From Actinospica robiniae DSM 44927 (GTDB lineage Bacteria; Actinomycetota; Actinomycetes; Streptomycetales; Catenulisporaceae): a DNA stretch of 64,000 nucleotides. Both the position numbers and the translations under genes were made by a program. This document shows positions 8,914-16,894 of this stretch, in pieces (position 1 is the first letter of the stretch; every line of letters begins with the position of its first letter). The stretch is from the NCBI RefSeq assembly GCF_000504285.1, contig NZ_KI632511.1, positions 9,775,882-9,839,881 of the forward strand, in the 5' to 3' direction. The notes beneath the pieces were generated by a model. The model was given only the letters and a program-made list of their open reading frames with translations, was not told the origin of the DNA and did not search any database.

Positions 8914-10943
8914 CCCTGCCGAACAACACGAAGATCGCTTACGGCGGCGACTACAACCCCGAGCAGTGGCCGCAGGAGGTCTGGGCGCGCGACTACGAGC
9001 TCTTCGACCTCGCCGGGATCGACACCGTCACCCTCGGCGTGTTCGACTGGGCCCTGAACCAGCCCGCCCTCGACCGCTACGACTTCGACCTGCTCGACCG
9101 GATCGTGGCGCGGGCGGGCGCCGAAGGCCGGCAGATCTGCCTGGCCACCGGCACCGGCGCGCTCCCGCCGTGGCTCGCGAAGCTGCACCCCGAGGTCAAC
9201 CGCACCGACTTCGAAGGCCGCCGGCACCGCTACGGCCAGCGGCACAACGCCTGCCCGAGCTCCCCGGTCTTCCAGCGGCTCTCGGCGGAACTCGCCCGGC
9301 GGGTGGCCCGCCGCTACGCCGGCAGCGAGGCCGTCATCGCCTGGCACATCGGCAACGAGTACGGCGGCGCCTGCTACTGCGAGCTGTGCGGCGCCGCGTT
9401 CCGGGACTGGCTGAAGAAGCGCTATGCGAGCCTGGAACGGCTCAACGAGGCCTGGTACACCACATTCTGGTCACACCGTTTCACCGACTGGGACGAGATC
9501 GAGCCGCCGTCCGCGCTCACCGAGCACTGGCGCGGCCCGGACCACACCGCGTTCCAGGGCATCACCCTCGACTACCGGCGGTTCATGTCGGAGGCGATGC
9601 TGGCGAACTTCATCGCGGAGAAGGAGGCGATCCGCGAGTCGAGCCCCGACCTGCCCATCACCACCAACTTCATGGGCATGTACCAGCCGATCGACTACCA
9701 CCGCTGGGCCGAGCACCTGGACTTCGCGTCCTGGGACAACTACCCGCCGGACGACACGTCCCAGGCCCGCATGGCCCTGACGCACGACCTCATGCGCGGC
9801 CTGAAGGGCGGTCAGCCGTTCTGGGTGATGGAGCAGACCCCGAGCACGACCGCGTGCCGGGACGTCAACCCGCTCAAGCGCCCCGGCGTGCTCGGCCTGT
9901 GGAGCTGGCAGTCGGTGGCCCACGGCGCGGACGCGGTGCTGTACTTCCAGATGCGCGCGTCGAAGGGCGCGAGCGAGAAGTACCACGGCGCCGTCATCGG
10001 CCACGGCGGGCGTTCGGACACCAGGGTCTTCACCGAGACCGCCCGGCTGGGTGAGCAGTTCGCGCGGCTCGGCGGCGCTTCGCTCGGGGCGAGGACCCCG
10101 GCGCGCACGGCGCTGATCTTCGACTGGGACAGCTGGTGGGCGCTGGAGATGTCCGACGGCCCGTCACGTCTGCTGCGCTACGGGCAGACGATGATCACCG
10201 TCTACTCGGCGCTGTGGGAGCTGGGCGTCGACGTGGACGTCGTCCCGGTCACCGCAGACCTCGACGGCTACGACGTCGTCGTCGCGCCGCTCCTGCACAT
10301 GGTGAAGGGCGACCTCGCGCAGCGGCTCGAAGCCGTCGCCGCACGCGGTGGATCCGTGGTGACCACGTTGCTCTCCGGCCGAGTCGACGAGGACGACAAC
10401 GCGTTCCTCGCGGACGTCCCCGGGCCGCTCGCGCCGCTGCTGGGCGTGCGCGTGGACGAGTGGGACGCCCGCGAAGCGGACGTCGTCAACCCGGTGCGCC
10501 TCGGGACTTCCGACGATTCGGTCGTCTCGGACTCCCGGCTGGTGTTCGAGCTCGTCATCCCGCAAGGCGCTGAGGTGGTGGGAGTCTACGAGCAGGATTT
10601 CTACGCCGGCACCCCCGCCGTCACCCGCAACACGTTCGGCGAGGGCGAGGGCTGGTACATCGGCGCGATGCTCGACAAGCCGGGCCTGTCGTGGGTCATC
10701 CGCGAAGTGCTCAAGCGGCACGACATCGAGACGCGCTACGCCGACGTCCCCGACCTCGAATCCGCCGAACGGGTGACCCCCGACGGCACGCGCCTGCTCT
10801 TCCTGCTCAACCATCGGGCCGAGGCACTCGAGGTCGAGGCGCAGCACAGCGGCACCGACCTGCTCACCGGCACGCACGTCGAGAAGGGTGAGCGGATCCG
10901 GTTCGAGCCGTGCGGAGTCAAGGTGCTGCGGCGAACTCCGTGA
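8910..10943 (+). CDS. GH42 beta-galactosidase
   Basis: About 677 residues, within the usual GH42 size. The N-terminus YGGDYNPEQWP is characteristic. The acid/base is Glu150 in GNEYG and the nucleophile Glu309 in VMEQTP. Cys115, Cys155, Cys157 and Cys160 match the zinc-binding cluster of many GH42 enzymes. A trimerisation-like middle domain and small C-terminal beta domain follow. It should remove beta-galactosyl (or alpha-L-arabinopyranosyl) residues from imported side chains. GTG 8910 overlaps the YesL stop and has AAGAGGAG upstream. The 3' end overlaps the convergent hydrolase gene by 26 bases. Confidence 0.92.
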   Translation: MTLPNNTKIAYGGDYNPEQWPQEVWARDYELFDLAGIDTVTLGVFDWALNQPALDRYDFDLLDRIVARAGAEGRQICLATGTGALPPWLAKLHPEVNRTDFEGRRHRYGQRHNACPSSPVFQRLSAELARRVARRYAGSEAVIAWHIGNEYGGACYCELCGAAFRDWLKKRYASLERLNEAWYTTFWSHRFTDWDEIEPPSALTEHWRGPDHTAFQGITLDYRRFMSEAMLANFIAEKEAIRESSPDLPITTNFMGMYQPIDYHRWAEHLDFASWDNYPPDDTSQARMALTHDLMRGLKGGQPFWVMEQTPSTTACRDVNPLKRPGVLGLWSWQSVAHGADAVLYFQMRASKGASEKYHGAVIGHGGRSDTRVFTETARLGEQFARLGGASLGARTPARTALIFDWDSWWALEMSDGPSRLLRYGQTMITVYSALWELGVDVDVVPVTADLDGYDVVVAPLLHMVKGDLAQRLEAVAARGGSVVTTLLSGRVDEDDNAFLADVPGPLAPLLGVRVDEWDAREADVVNPVRLGTSDDSVVSDSRLVFELVIPQGAEVVGVYEQDFYAGTPAVTRNTFGEGEGWYIGAMLDKPGLSWVIREVLKRHDIETRYADVPDLESAERVTPDGTRLLFLLNHRAEALEVEAQHSGTDLLTGTHVEKGERIRFEPCGVKVLRRTP

Positions 10944-11736
10944 GCAGTTCGCAGGTGCGCCGGGGATCCTCGTACATCGGCGTGTGCCCGACGCCCGGTA
11001 GCACCTCGACGCGGGCGTCGGGCACGTTGCGGTAGGCGTCGGCCGAGGACGGGCTCCACCGCTTGTCCGCGGACCCGAAGATCACCAGTACCGGGAGGCC
11101 GAGCCGGCGGAGCCGCTCCGGGATCGGGCGGTCGAAGAGGTATTCCATCGAAGCGTCGGCGGTCGAGGCGAGGGCGTGGTGGGTCATCCCGCGCGCGCCC
11201 TCGGCCAACGCCTTGGGCGGCTTCACCGGCCGGGTGAAGGCGCTGCTCAGGCTCTTGCGCACGATGGCCGAGGTGAACAGCCGCCACAGCAGCGCGCCGG
11301 GGAAGGGCCTGAACAGCAGCCGGCTGAGCGCGTTGTCGGAGGTGTCGGCGGCCATGTTCGGCCCGGTGTCGATCAGCGCGAGCGCCGCGACGAGTTCCGG
11401 CCGCTCCTCGGCCAGCGCGGTGGCGACGTTCCCGCCGGTGGAGTGCCCGACGGCGACCGCCACCCGGCCCACGCCCAACCGGTCGAGCACCGCGCCGATC
11501 CGACGGGCCTGCGCGGAGATCTCGTATCCCGTATCCGGACTCGTCGACGCGCCGTGGCCGAGCAAGTCCACCCGGATGACGTGGTGGGAACGCGCCAGCG
11601 TCGGGACCACGGGATCCCACCACGCCGTGCATGCGCCGAGGCCGTGGATCAGCAGCAGCGTCGGCGCTCCTGGCTCACCGTCCTCAAGGACGTGCAAGGC
11701 CGCGCCTTCGTGTTCGGCGCGCGTGAGTTGATCCAT
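10918..11736 (-). CDS. Alpha/beta hydrolase
   Basis: Alpha/beta-hydrolase fold protein of about 272 residues. It has the oxyanion motif HGLG, the nucleophile elbow GHSTGG (Ser99), an acid in VIFGSADKRW and the catalytic His in GVGHTPMYEDP. No signal peptide is present. ATG 11736 is chosen over an upstream TTG at 11757 because GGGAG precedes it. The substrate is unknown. It is divergent from the AraC regulator at 11792, which may control it. Confidence 0.8.
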   Translation of the reverse strand: MDQLTRAEHEGAALHVLEDGEPGAPTLLLIHGLGACTAWWDPVVPTLARSHHVIRVDLLGHGASTSPDTGYEISAQARRIGAVLDRLGVGRVAVAVGHSTGGNVATALAEERPELVAALALIDTGPNMAADTSDNALSRLLFRPFPGALLWRLFTSAIVRKSLSSAFTRPVKPPKALAEGARGMTHHALASTADASMEYLFDRPIPERLRRLGLPVLVIFGSADKRWSPSSADAYRNVPDARVEVLPGVGHTPMYEDPRRTCELLTEFAAAP

Positions 11737-11791
11737 GGCCGTTCTCCCATCCCGCAAAACCCGCTGACCCCTCGTCAGTTAGCCTGGCAGC

Positions 11792-12568
11792 ATGGGGATC
11801 GGCGCGCTTCCGGAAACGTGCGATGCGCTGGCGTGGATCCGGCCCGGCCAGGTCGGCTACATCGGCCCGGATCTCGGCGTGGGCATCCACGGCACCGCGG
11901 TGGGCGTGCTGACGGTCGGCCTGGACGCGCCCGTCACCCTGGAGACGCCCGAGCACGGGAAGATCACCGCCCGCAGCGTCTACGCGCCGGCCCGCGTGGC
12001 GCACCGCGTCGTCGCTCCCGCCGGGTGCCGGATCCTGCTGCTGTTCGCCGACTCGGCCGACGCGCCGGCCGACCGCATGGCCGCCGCGATGCAGCGCCAC
12101 GTCGGCGCCGTCGGCCTCGAGCACCGCGCGGAGAACTGGCTGATCAAGAAGGCCGGCGCGCGCGGCGACGACGTGGACCAAGGCGCGTTCCAAAAAATAA
12201 CAGGCCCGCCGGCCGGCGACAGGGGAGCCGCCGACCCGCGCATCGAAGGACTCGTCGAGGAGATCCGCACCCGCCCCGCGCAGGCGTTCCGCGCCGAGGC
12301 CAGCGCGCAGCGGCTGGGTGTCTCGAGGTCGCACTTCCTGCACATGTTCGCCCACCACACCGGCACCACGTTCCGCCGCTACCAGCAATGGTCGCGCGTC
12401 CTGCACGTCGTCCGCGGCATCAGCGCCGGCCACGACCTCACCCGCTGCGCCGCAGACGCGGGCTTCGCCTCGCCTTCGCACCTGAGTGACAGCTTCCGGC
12501 AGAACCTGGGCACGACCGCGACGACGGTGTTCGGCTCGCGCATCCGCTTCGAACTGGATGGGGCATGA
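11792..12568 (+). CDS. AraC-family transcriptional regulator
   Basis: About 258 residues: an N-terminal cupin-like sensor half and a C-terminal AraC double helix-turn-helix (from about residue 165: AQRLGVSRSHFLHMF, then RCAADAGFASPSHLSDSFR). The second helix-turn-helix is close to consensus. It diverges from the alpha/beta hydrolase, with 55 bases between starts, so control of that gene and of itself is likely. The effector cannot be told from sequence. Confidence 0.85.
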   Translation: MGIGALPETCDALAWIRPGQVGYIGPDLGVGIHGTAVGVLTVGLDAPVTLETPEHGKITARSVYAPARVAHRVVAPAGCRILLLFADSADAPADRMAAAMQRHVGAVGLEHRAENWLIKKAGARGDDVDQGAFQKITGPPAGDRGAADPRIEGLVEEIRTRPAQAFRAEASAQRLGVSRSHFLHMFAHHTGTTFRRYQQWSRVLHVVRGISAGHDLTRCAADAGFASPSHLSDSFRQNLGTTATTVFGSRIRFELDGA

Positions 12569-12665
12569 ATCTCTTCGAGATGGGTGTCGGATCGGGGTCG
12601 GGTCGTTCGTAGCAAGGGTGAGGCCGCCGGCAAGGGGCGGCGCGAGGCGAAGGAACGGCCGGACC

Positions 12666-13277
12666 ATGAAGCTTACGACGATGACCCAGATCACCCTCGA
12701 CGGAGTGATGCAGGGAAACGGCGCTACGTCGGATGACCGCAGGAACGGCTTCGAGCGCGGGGGTTGGGCGCTCGGGGCGGGTGACGACGAGACCAGGGAG
12801 TTCCTCGCGCAGACCTTCCGGCGCGCTGGGGGGTTCCTGTTCGGCCGGTTCACTTACGAGCTGTTCGCGGGCTCGTGGGGATCGATCGACGCGATGCGCG
12901 AACACCCCATCGGCGTGGCCTTGAACGAGGCCCCGAAGTACGTGGCCTCGGCGACGCTCACCGAGGCAGGGTGGAAGGACACGACCGTCCTGCGCGGCGA
13001 CCTCGCGGCGGCCGTCCGTGAACTGAAGGCCAAGCCGGGAAGCGAGCTGCAAGTGCACGGCAGCGGCGCCCTGATCCGCTGGCTGCTGGAGAACGAACTG
13101 GTCGACGAGATGACCCTCATCGTGGTCCCGGTGGTCCTCGGCCAGGGCTCGCGGCTGTTCCCGGAGAGCGGCCCGGATCTCGCATTCAAGCTGATCGAGT
13201 CGCGGGTCGACTCCAAAGGCGTGATGATCCAGGTCTACCGGCCGGCCGGACGTCCGCGGTACGCGAAGGCGGCCTGA
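12666..13277 (+). CDS. Dihydrofolate reductase-like protein (RibD C-terminal family)
   Basis: About 203 residues with the RibD-C/DHFR-like fold: N-terminal TQITLDGVMQG, GRFTYELF, a nucleotide-binding HGSGALIRWLL segment, and the C-terminal VVPVVLGQGSRLFPE signature. These stand-alone proteins are NADPH-type reductases of mostly unknown substrate. A paralogue lies at 27152-27730. ATG 12666 is supported by GAAGGAA upstream and a family-typical N-terminus. A YCII gene follows 61 bases later, probably co-transcribed. Confidence 0.82.
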   Translation: MKLTTMTQITLDGVMQGNGATSDDRRNGFERGGWALGAGDDETREFLAQTFRRAGGFLFGRFTYELFAGSWGSIDAMREHPIGVALNEAPKYVASATLTEAGWKDTTVLRGDLAAAVRELKAKPGSELQVHGSGALIRWLLENELVDEMTLIVVPVVLGQGSRLFPESGPDLAFKLIESRVDSKGVMIQVYRPAGRPRYAKAA

Positions 13278-13338
13278 AGCCGTTTATGCCTGCCAGCGGC
13301 CGCGCCCCCTTCCCGACACGACAGGAGATGAGCCACAG

Positions 13339-13662
13339 ATGCAGTATCTGGTTTCCGTGATCGACGACAAGACCAATCCCGGCAGCACAGACCGGCGGCC
13401 CGCCATCCGCGCGTTCAACGAGCGGCTGATGGCCGATGGCTACTGGGTGTTCGCGGGCGGGCTCGCGGACACCGACGCGGCGACGGTCGTCGACAACCGA
13501 GGCGAGCAGACCGTGCTCATCGACGGGCCCTTCGTCGAGTCGAAGGAATACCTCGCCGGCATCTGGGTGTGGGAGGTGCCCGATCGAGATACGGCACTCG
13601 AACTCGCCACGGAGGCGTCGAAGGTCTGCGATCGGAAGATCGAGGTGCGGCCTTTCCTCTGA
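13339..13662 (+). CDS. YCII-related (DGPF domain) protein
   Basis: About 107 residues with the family motif IDGPFVESKEYLAGIWV, matching the DGPFAETKE consensus of the YCII/DGPF domain. Such proteins often sit next to ECF sigma factors or RibD-C reductases; biochemical function is not established. AGGAGAT lies about 10 bases before ATG 13339. Confidence 0.82.
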   Translation: MQYLVSVIDDKTNPGSTDRRPAIRAFNERLMADGYWVFAGGLADTDAATVVDNRGEQTVLIDGPFVESKEYLAGIWVWEVPDRDTALELATEASKVCDRKIEVRPFL

Positions 13663-13784
13663 CCGCGGCCGGGCCGAGAGCCACAGCGGCGGATCTTGTG
13701 CGCATAGGCCGTCGGTGTGGTTCGAGGGCTGCGGGCGCGGGCGCGTCGTCCGCGGAGCCGGGACGGGCATGTGATCGTGGATCA

Positions 13785-15335
13785 ATGGCTGACGCACTGC
13801 TGGCCGAGACCGCTCAAGGGGCCGTCCGCGGCCGGGCCTTGGCCGACGGCGGACGGCTGTTCGCCGGGCTTCCGTTCGCGGTACCGCCGGTAGGTGAGCT
13901 GCGTTTCCGTCCGCCGCAGCCGCCCGCGCGGTGGACGGGCGTGCGCGAGGCCGACGGGTTCGGCCCGGCGCCCGCCCAGGGCACATCGGCGCTCATGACG
14001 CTGATGCGGGACGCGGCGTCAGCGGCCGCTGCGGCCGCCGCGTTCCCGACCGGCGACATCACCGTGACGTCAGAGGACTGCCTCTATCTCAATGTGTGGA
14101 GTCCCAGTGGTCCGGACGGCGACGCGCCGCGGCCGGTGATCGTCTGGTTCTACGGCGGCGGCTTCGAAGCGGGCTCGGCCGCGCCGCCGTACAGCGACGG
14201 AGCCGTGCTCGCCCGCCAGACCGGAGCCGTCGTCGTCACCGCGAACTACCGGCTCGGCGCCTTCGGCTTCCTGCACCTCGCGGACTTCGGAGACGCCTGG
14301 GCCGGCTGCACGAACTTCGCGCTGCAGGACCAGGTCGCCGTGCTGCGGTGGGTGCGCGAGAACATCAGTGCTTTCGGCGGAGATCCGAACACGGTGACCG
14401 CCGCGGGCCAGTCGGCCGGTGCCTTCTGCATCGGCGCGCTGCTCGCGGTGCCGGCCGCCGCCGGGCTGTTCCACCGGGCCATCCTGCTCAGCGGCAGCAC
14501 CTCGCGGATCTTCGACCGGGAGACGGCCGTCTCGATGGCCGAGGACCTGCTCGCCATCCTGCGCCTCGACGACGCCGACGGGCTGGCCGACGTACCGGCG
14601 TCGCAGATCCTTGACGCGCAGGCCGCCATCAGCAGCGGCGACATCGGCAGCCGCAACCTGCCCGGCGGCCGGGCCTGGGGAGTCGTGCTGGACGGGCAGG
14701 TGCTGCCCCGCGATCCTCACCAAGCCGTCGCCGCGGGCGCCGCCGCCCACATCCCGCTGCTGGTCTGTTCCACGCACGACGAGGTGCGGGTCTTCCAGCT
14801 ACTCGCCGGCGAATCCTTCCGGCCGGCCGATGAGGCGTCGCTGCACACCGAGATGCGGCAGGCCGGCATCACCGAACCCGCCGAGCTCGTCGAAGCCTAC
14901 CGCCGACGCGTCGCAGAGCCCGATGATCTCTCGGCCCTGCGCTGCGCCTTCCTCAGCGACGCCGTCTTCCGCCTGCCGGTGGTGCGCCTGGCCCGCGCCC
15001 AGGCTGAGGCGGGCGGCCGGGCGTATCACTCCATCCTGCTCGACGCGCCGTGCGGTCCCGAAGTCGGCGCGTTCCACGGCGCCGACTTGATCTACCTGTT
15101 CGACAAGCTCGCCTTCGTCGACGCCGACACCGCCGAGCATCGCAGCGTGCGCGATGCCCTGACACGCGCGTGGGCGACCTTCGCCGCCACCGGTGATCCC
15201 GGCTGGCCGACGTACGAGCCGGACGCGGCGGGCAACTCCCGGGCCATGACAGCACCCGCGCACGGCGTCGGCGCGATGGTCACCGAGCCGCCGCTCGACG
15301 ACGTCACCGCGCTCTGGCCGGCGGAACCCTCGTAG
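13785..15335 (+). CDS. Type B carboxylesterase
   Basis: About 516 residues of the carboxylesterase/lipase type B (COesterase) family. It has EDCLYLNVW at 97-105, an oxyanion-hole segment WFYGGGFEAGS (Tyr replaces the more usual His) and the nucleophile elbow GQSAG with Ser210. The catalytic His is probably in GAFHGADLIYLFD. No signal peptide is seen, so it is predicted to be cytoplasmic. Substrate unknown. ATG 13785 starts right at the domain; no strong ribosome site is evident. A strong terminator follows. Confidence 0.87.
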   Translation: MADALLAETAQGAVRGRALADGGRLFAGLPFAVPPVGELRFRPPQPPARWTGVREADGFGPAPAQGTSALMTLMRDAASAAAAAAAFPTGDITVTSEDCLYLNVWSPSGPDGDAPRPVIVWFYGGGFEAGSAAPPYSDGAVLARQTGAVVVTANYRLGAFGFLHLADFGDAWAGCTNFALQDQVAVLRWVRENISAFGGDPNTVTAAGQSAGAFCIGALLAVPAAAGLFHRAILLSGSTSRIFDRETAVSMAEDLLAILRLDDADGLADVPASQILDAQAAISSGDIGSRNLPGGRAWGVVLDGQVLPRDPHQAVAAGAAAHIPLLVCSTHDEVRVFQLLAGESFRPADEASLHTEMRQAGITEPAELVEAYRRRVAEPDDLSALRCAFLSDAVFRLPVVRLARAQAEAGGRAYHSILLDAPCGPEVGAFHGADLIYLFDKLAFVDADTAEHRSVRDALTRAWATFAATGDPGWPTYEPDAAGNSRAMTAPAHGVGAMVTEPPLDDVTALWPAEPS

Positions 15336-15354
15336 CCTGCTGCGGGCATGGCGA

Positions 15355-15383
15355 AACCCCTCCCGGTGTGTCCGGGAGGGGTT
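15355..15383. terminator. Bidirectional terminator
   Basis: A 12-bp perfect stem (15355-15366 with 15372-15383) around a 5-base loop lies between the convergent carboxylesterase and transglycosylase-like genes. Read on either strand it ends in AA/TT; the position fits termination of both. Confidence 0.75.
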
Positions 15384-15414
15384 CGTCGTGTGCTGTGTGT
15401 GGTGCTGGGTTTTA

Positions 15415-16146
15415 TCAGTGGTTGACGATGGTGGAGACGATGTGGGCGGCCTGGTCCTCCCACTGCGAGTACAGGGAGCCGTTGAAGGAGTCCTGGACGT
15501 CCTGGGCGGCGCGGTGCAGGGACATGCTCTGGTAGCCCGACGGCAGGTTCTTCAGGAACGCCTTGGCCGCGTAGGTCGGGTCGTTGAGCTGGCTCGGGGT
15601 GCCCCAGCCGCAGGACGGACGCTGCTGGAACAGACCCAGGGAGTCGTGGTCGACCGCGACGTTGAGGTTCTGGAGCTTGGATTCCTGCATCGAGGTGGCA
15701 ACGGCGATGGTCGCGGCGTACGGGGACAGGTGCATGTCCTCAGCGGCCTTGACGATGGAGGTGGCGTTGGACCACTGGTCGGAGTCCAGGGTGATGTGCG
15801 ACTGGCTTCCGACGGTGCCGGTGGGCTCGAGGGTCGCGGTGGTGGAGCCGGCGAACAGGCTGGTCGGGGTCGCGGCCTTGGCCGTGGCCTTCGCGGGGGT
15901 GGTGGTGGTCTTGGTGGTGGTCTTGGTGGTGCTGGCGGCGGTGGCCTTGGCGGTGCTCGCGGTGGCCTTCACGCTCGCGGGGGCGACGTGGGCGGTGGCG
16001 GGCTTGGCCGGGGCGGTGGCGGCGGAGGCGGTCAGCGGGGCGACGCCGACGCCGACGGCGGCCAGGGCGAGCGCGGCGGCGGGGTAGCGGCGCGGGCTGG
16101 AGATGAAGGTGCGGAACGCGGAGGTGGACATGCGGTTCTTCAGCAC
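15415..16146 (-). CDS. Secreted transglycosylase-like cell-wall hydrolase
   Basis: About 243 residues. It has a signal peptide (RRYPAAALALAAVGVGVAPL, cleavage after TASA), a Thr/Lys/Ala-rich linker to about residue 95, then a compact lysozyme/SLT-like domain. That domain contains MQESKLQNL (candidate catalytic Glu) and SLGLFQQRPSCGWG. Homologues are sometimes misnamed heavy metal transporter. It should act on peptidoglycan outside the cell. GTG 16146 has GAAGGAGAGG 11 bases upstream, at the end of a c-di-AMP riboswitch. Cell-wall hydrolases are the classical targets of that switch in actinomycetes, which supports the assignment. ATG 16131 is an alternative start. Confidence 0.85.
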   Translation of the reverse strand: MLKNRMSTSAFRTFISSPRRYPAAALALAAVGVGVAPLTASAATAPAKPATAHVAPASVKATASTAKATAASTTKTTTKTTTTPAKATAKAATPTSLFAGSTTATLEPTGTVGSQSHITLDSDQWSNATSIVKAAEDMHLSPYAATIAVATSMQESKLQNLNVAVDHDSLGLFQQRPSCGWGTPSQLNDPTYAAKAFLKNLPSGYQSMSLHRAAQDVQDSFNGSLYSQWEDQAAHIVSTIVNH

Positions 16147-16164
16147 GAGTTCTAGAGCCTCTCC

Positions 16165-16430
16165 TTCGGCCGCCTACCGGGTTAGCTGACGGGTTCGGGC
16201 GGAAGGGGAGTTCGCCCTACAGCCCCTGCACGCGGCGCACGCGGGCCCTTGACGCACGGGGGGTGCGTTCTCGGGCGGTGCGGTGGTGCGGGGGGCCGAT
16301 TCACCCCGGGGGACCGGCACGGTTGAGTGCCTGGTACTGATGGGTCCCCGGCTCCGATCGGGTTCGCGCTGCGGGAGCTTCGTCGACCGCGGCGCCGCCC
16401 GGGTATCGGACTCGGCGGGTGCCCGGTGCC
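16165..16430 (-). promoter_or_regulatory. ydaO/yuaA-type c-di-AMP riboswitch
   Basis: Read on the minus strand, the leader shows conserved blocks of this class in order: CCGCCGAGTCCG, GGAGCCGGGGACCC, GGGGTGAATCGG, GTAGGGCGAACTCC, and at the 3' end CCGAACCCGTCAGCTAACCC followed by GGTAGGCGG. It sits directly before the ribosome site of the secreted transglycosylase-like gene, the usual actinomycete placement. In this class c-di-AMP binding turns expression off. Bounds are approximate; identification is from remembered consensus, not a covariance search. Confidence 0.85.
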
Positions 16431-16469
16431 GGAACTTGTTTTCACGGCGTGGACCGGGCCACGACAGGA

Positions 16470-16498
16470 ACATTACCCGAGATGCCCGGTATGTCCAA
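16470..16498 (-). promoter_or_regulatory. Promoter of the riboswitch-controlled transcript
   Basis: On the minus strand TTGGAC (16498-16493) and TAATGT (16475-16470) are 17 bases apart, predicting a transcription start near 16463, about 30 bases before the riboswitch core. Confidence 0.6.
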
Positions 16499-16894
16499 AT
16501 TCCGGCGGAAATTCAACCGACCGTAACGACGCCATTACTCCTCGCTCAAGAAATAGCGCCGTAAATGCCGGGAAATTGCCCGTGCCGAAGGCTCTGAACT
16601 GCGCGTTAGCTGCAATCGAGGCTTATTGCCCATGAATTGTGCGCTCAGTTCCGCCGAATCTACGGAATGTAATCGGCGGCTTTCTCGTCGATAACCCGGG
16701 CATCGCGCGGGCCCGATATCTCGCCCTATGAATTCACTCGACTTCACTGTGTGACGAGCGGCCGCGACGGGCCGCCCGGTCCGATAGGCGGAGCCCCCGC
16801 CGCCGCGCCGCCTCCGCCCCTTTGTGCATCCCCCGGACCGGGCTTAGCGTGGTGAGCACGCGCAGGGACGATATATCCACATTTGAGGGGAATC
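16499..16894. other. Intergenic region, AT-richer than surroundings
   Basis: About 400 bases without a convincing gene. The 16500-16740 part is visibly richer in A/T than the neighbourhood. A promoter for the MFS gene is likely at 16822-16850 (TTGTGC, 17 bases, TAGCGT on the plus strand), giving a short leader before GAGGGG and ATG 16895. Confidence 0.6.
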
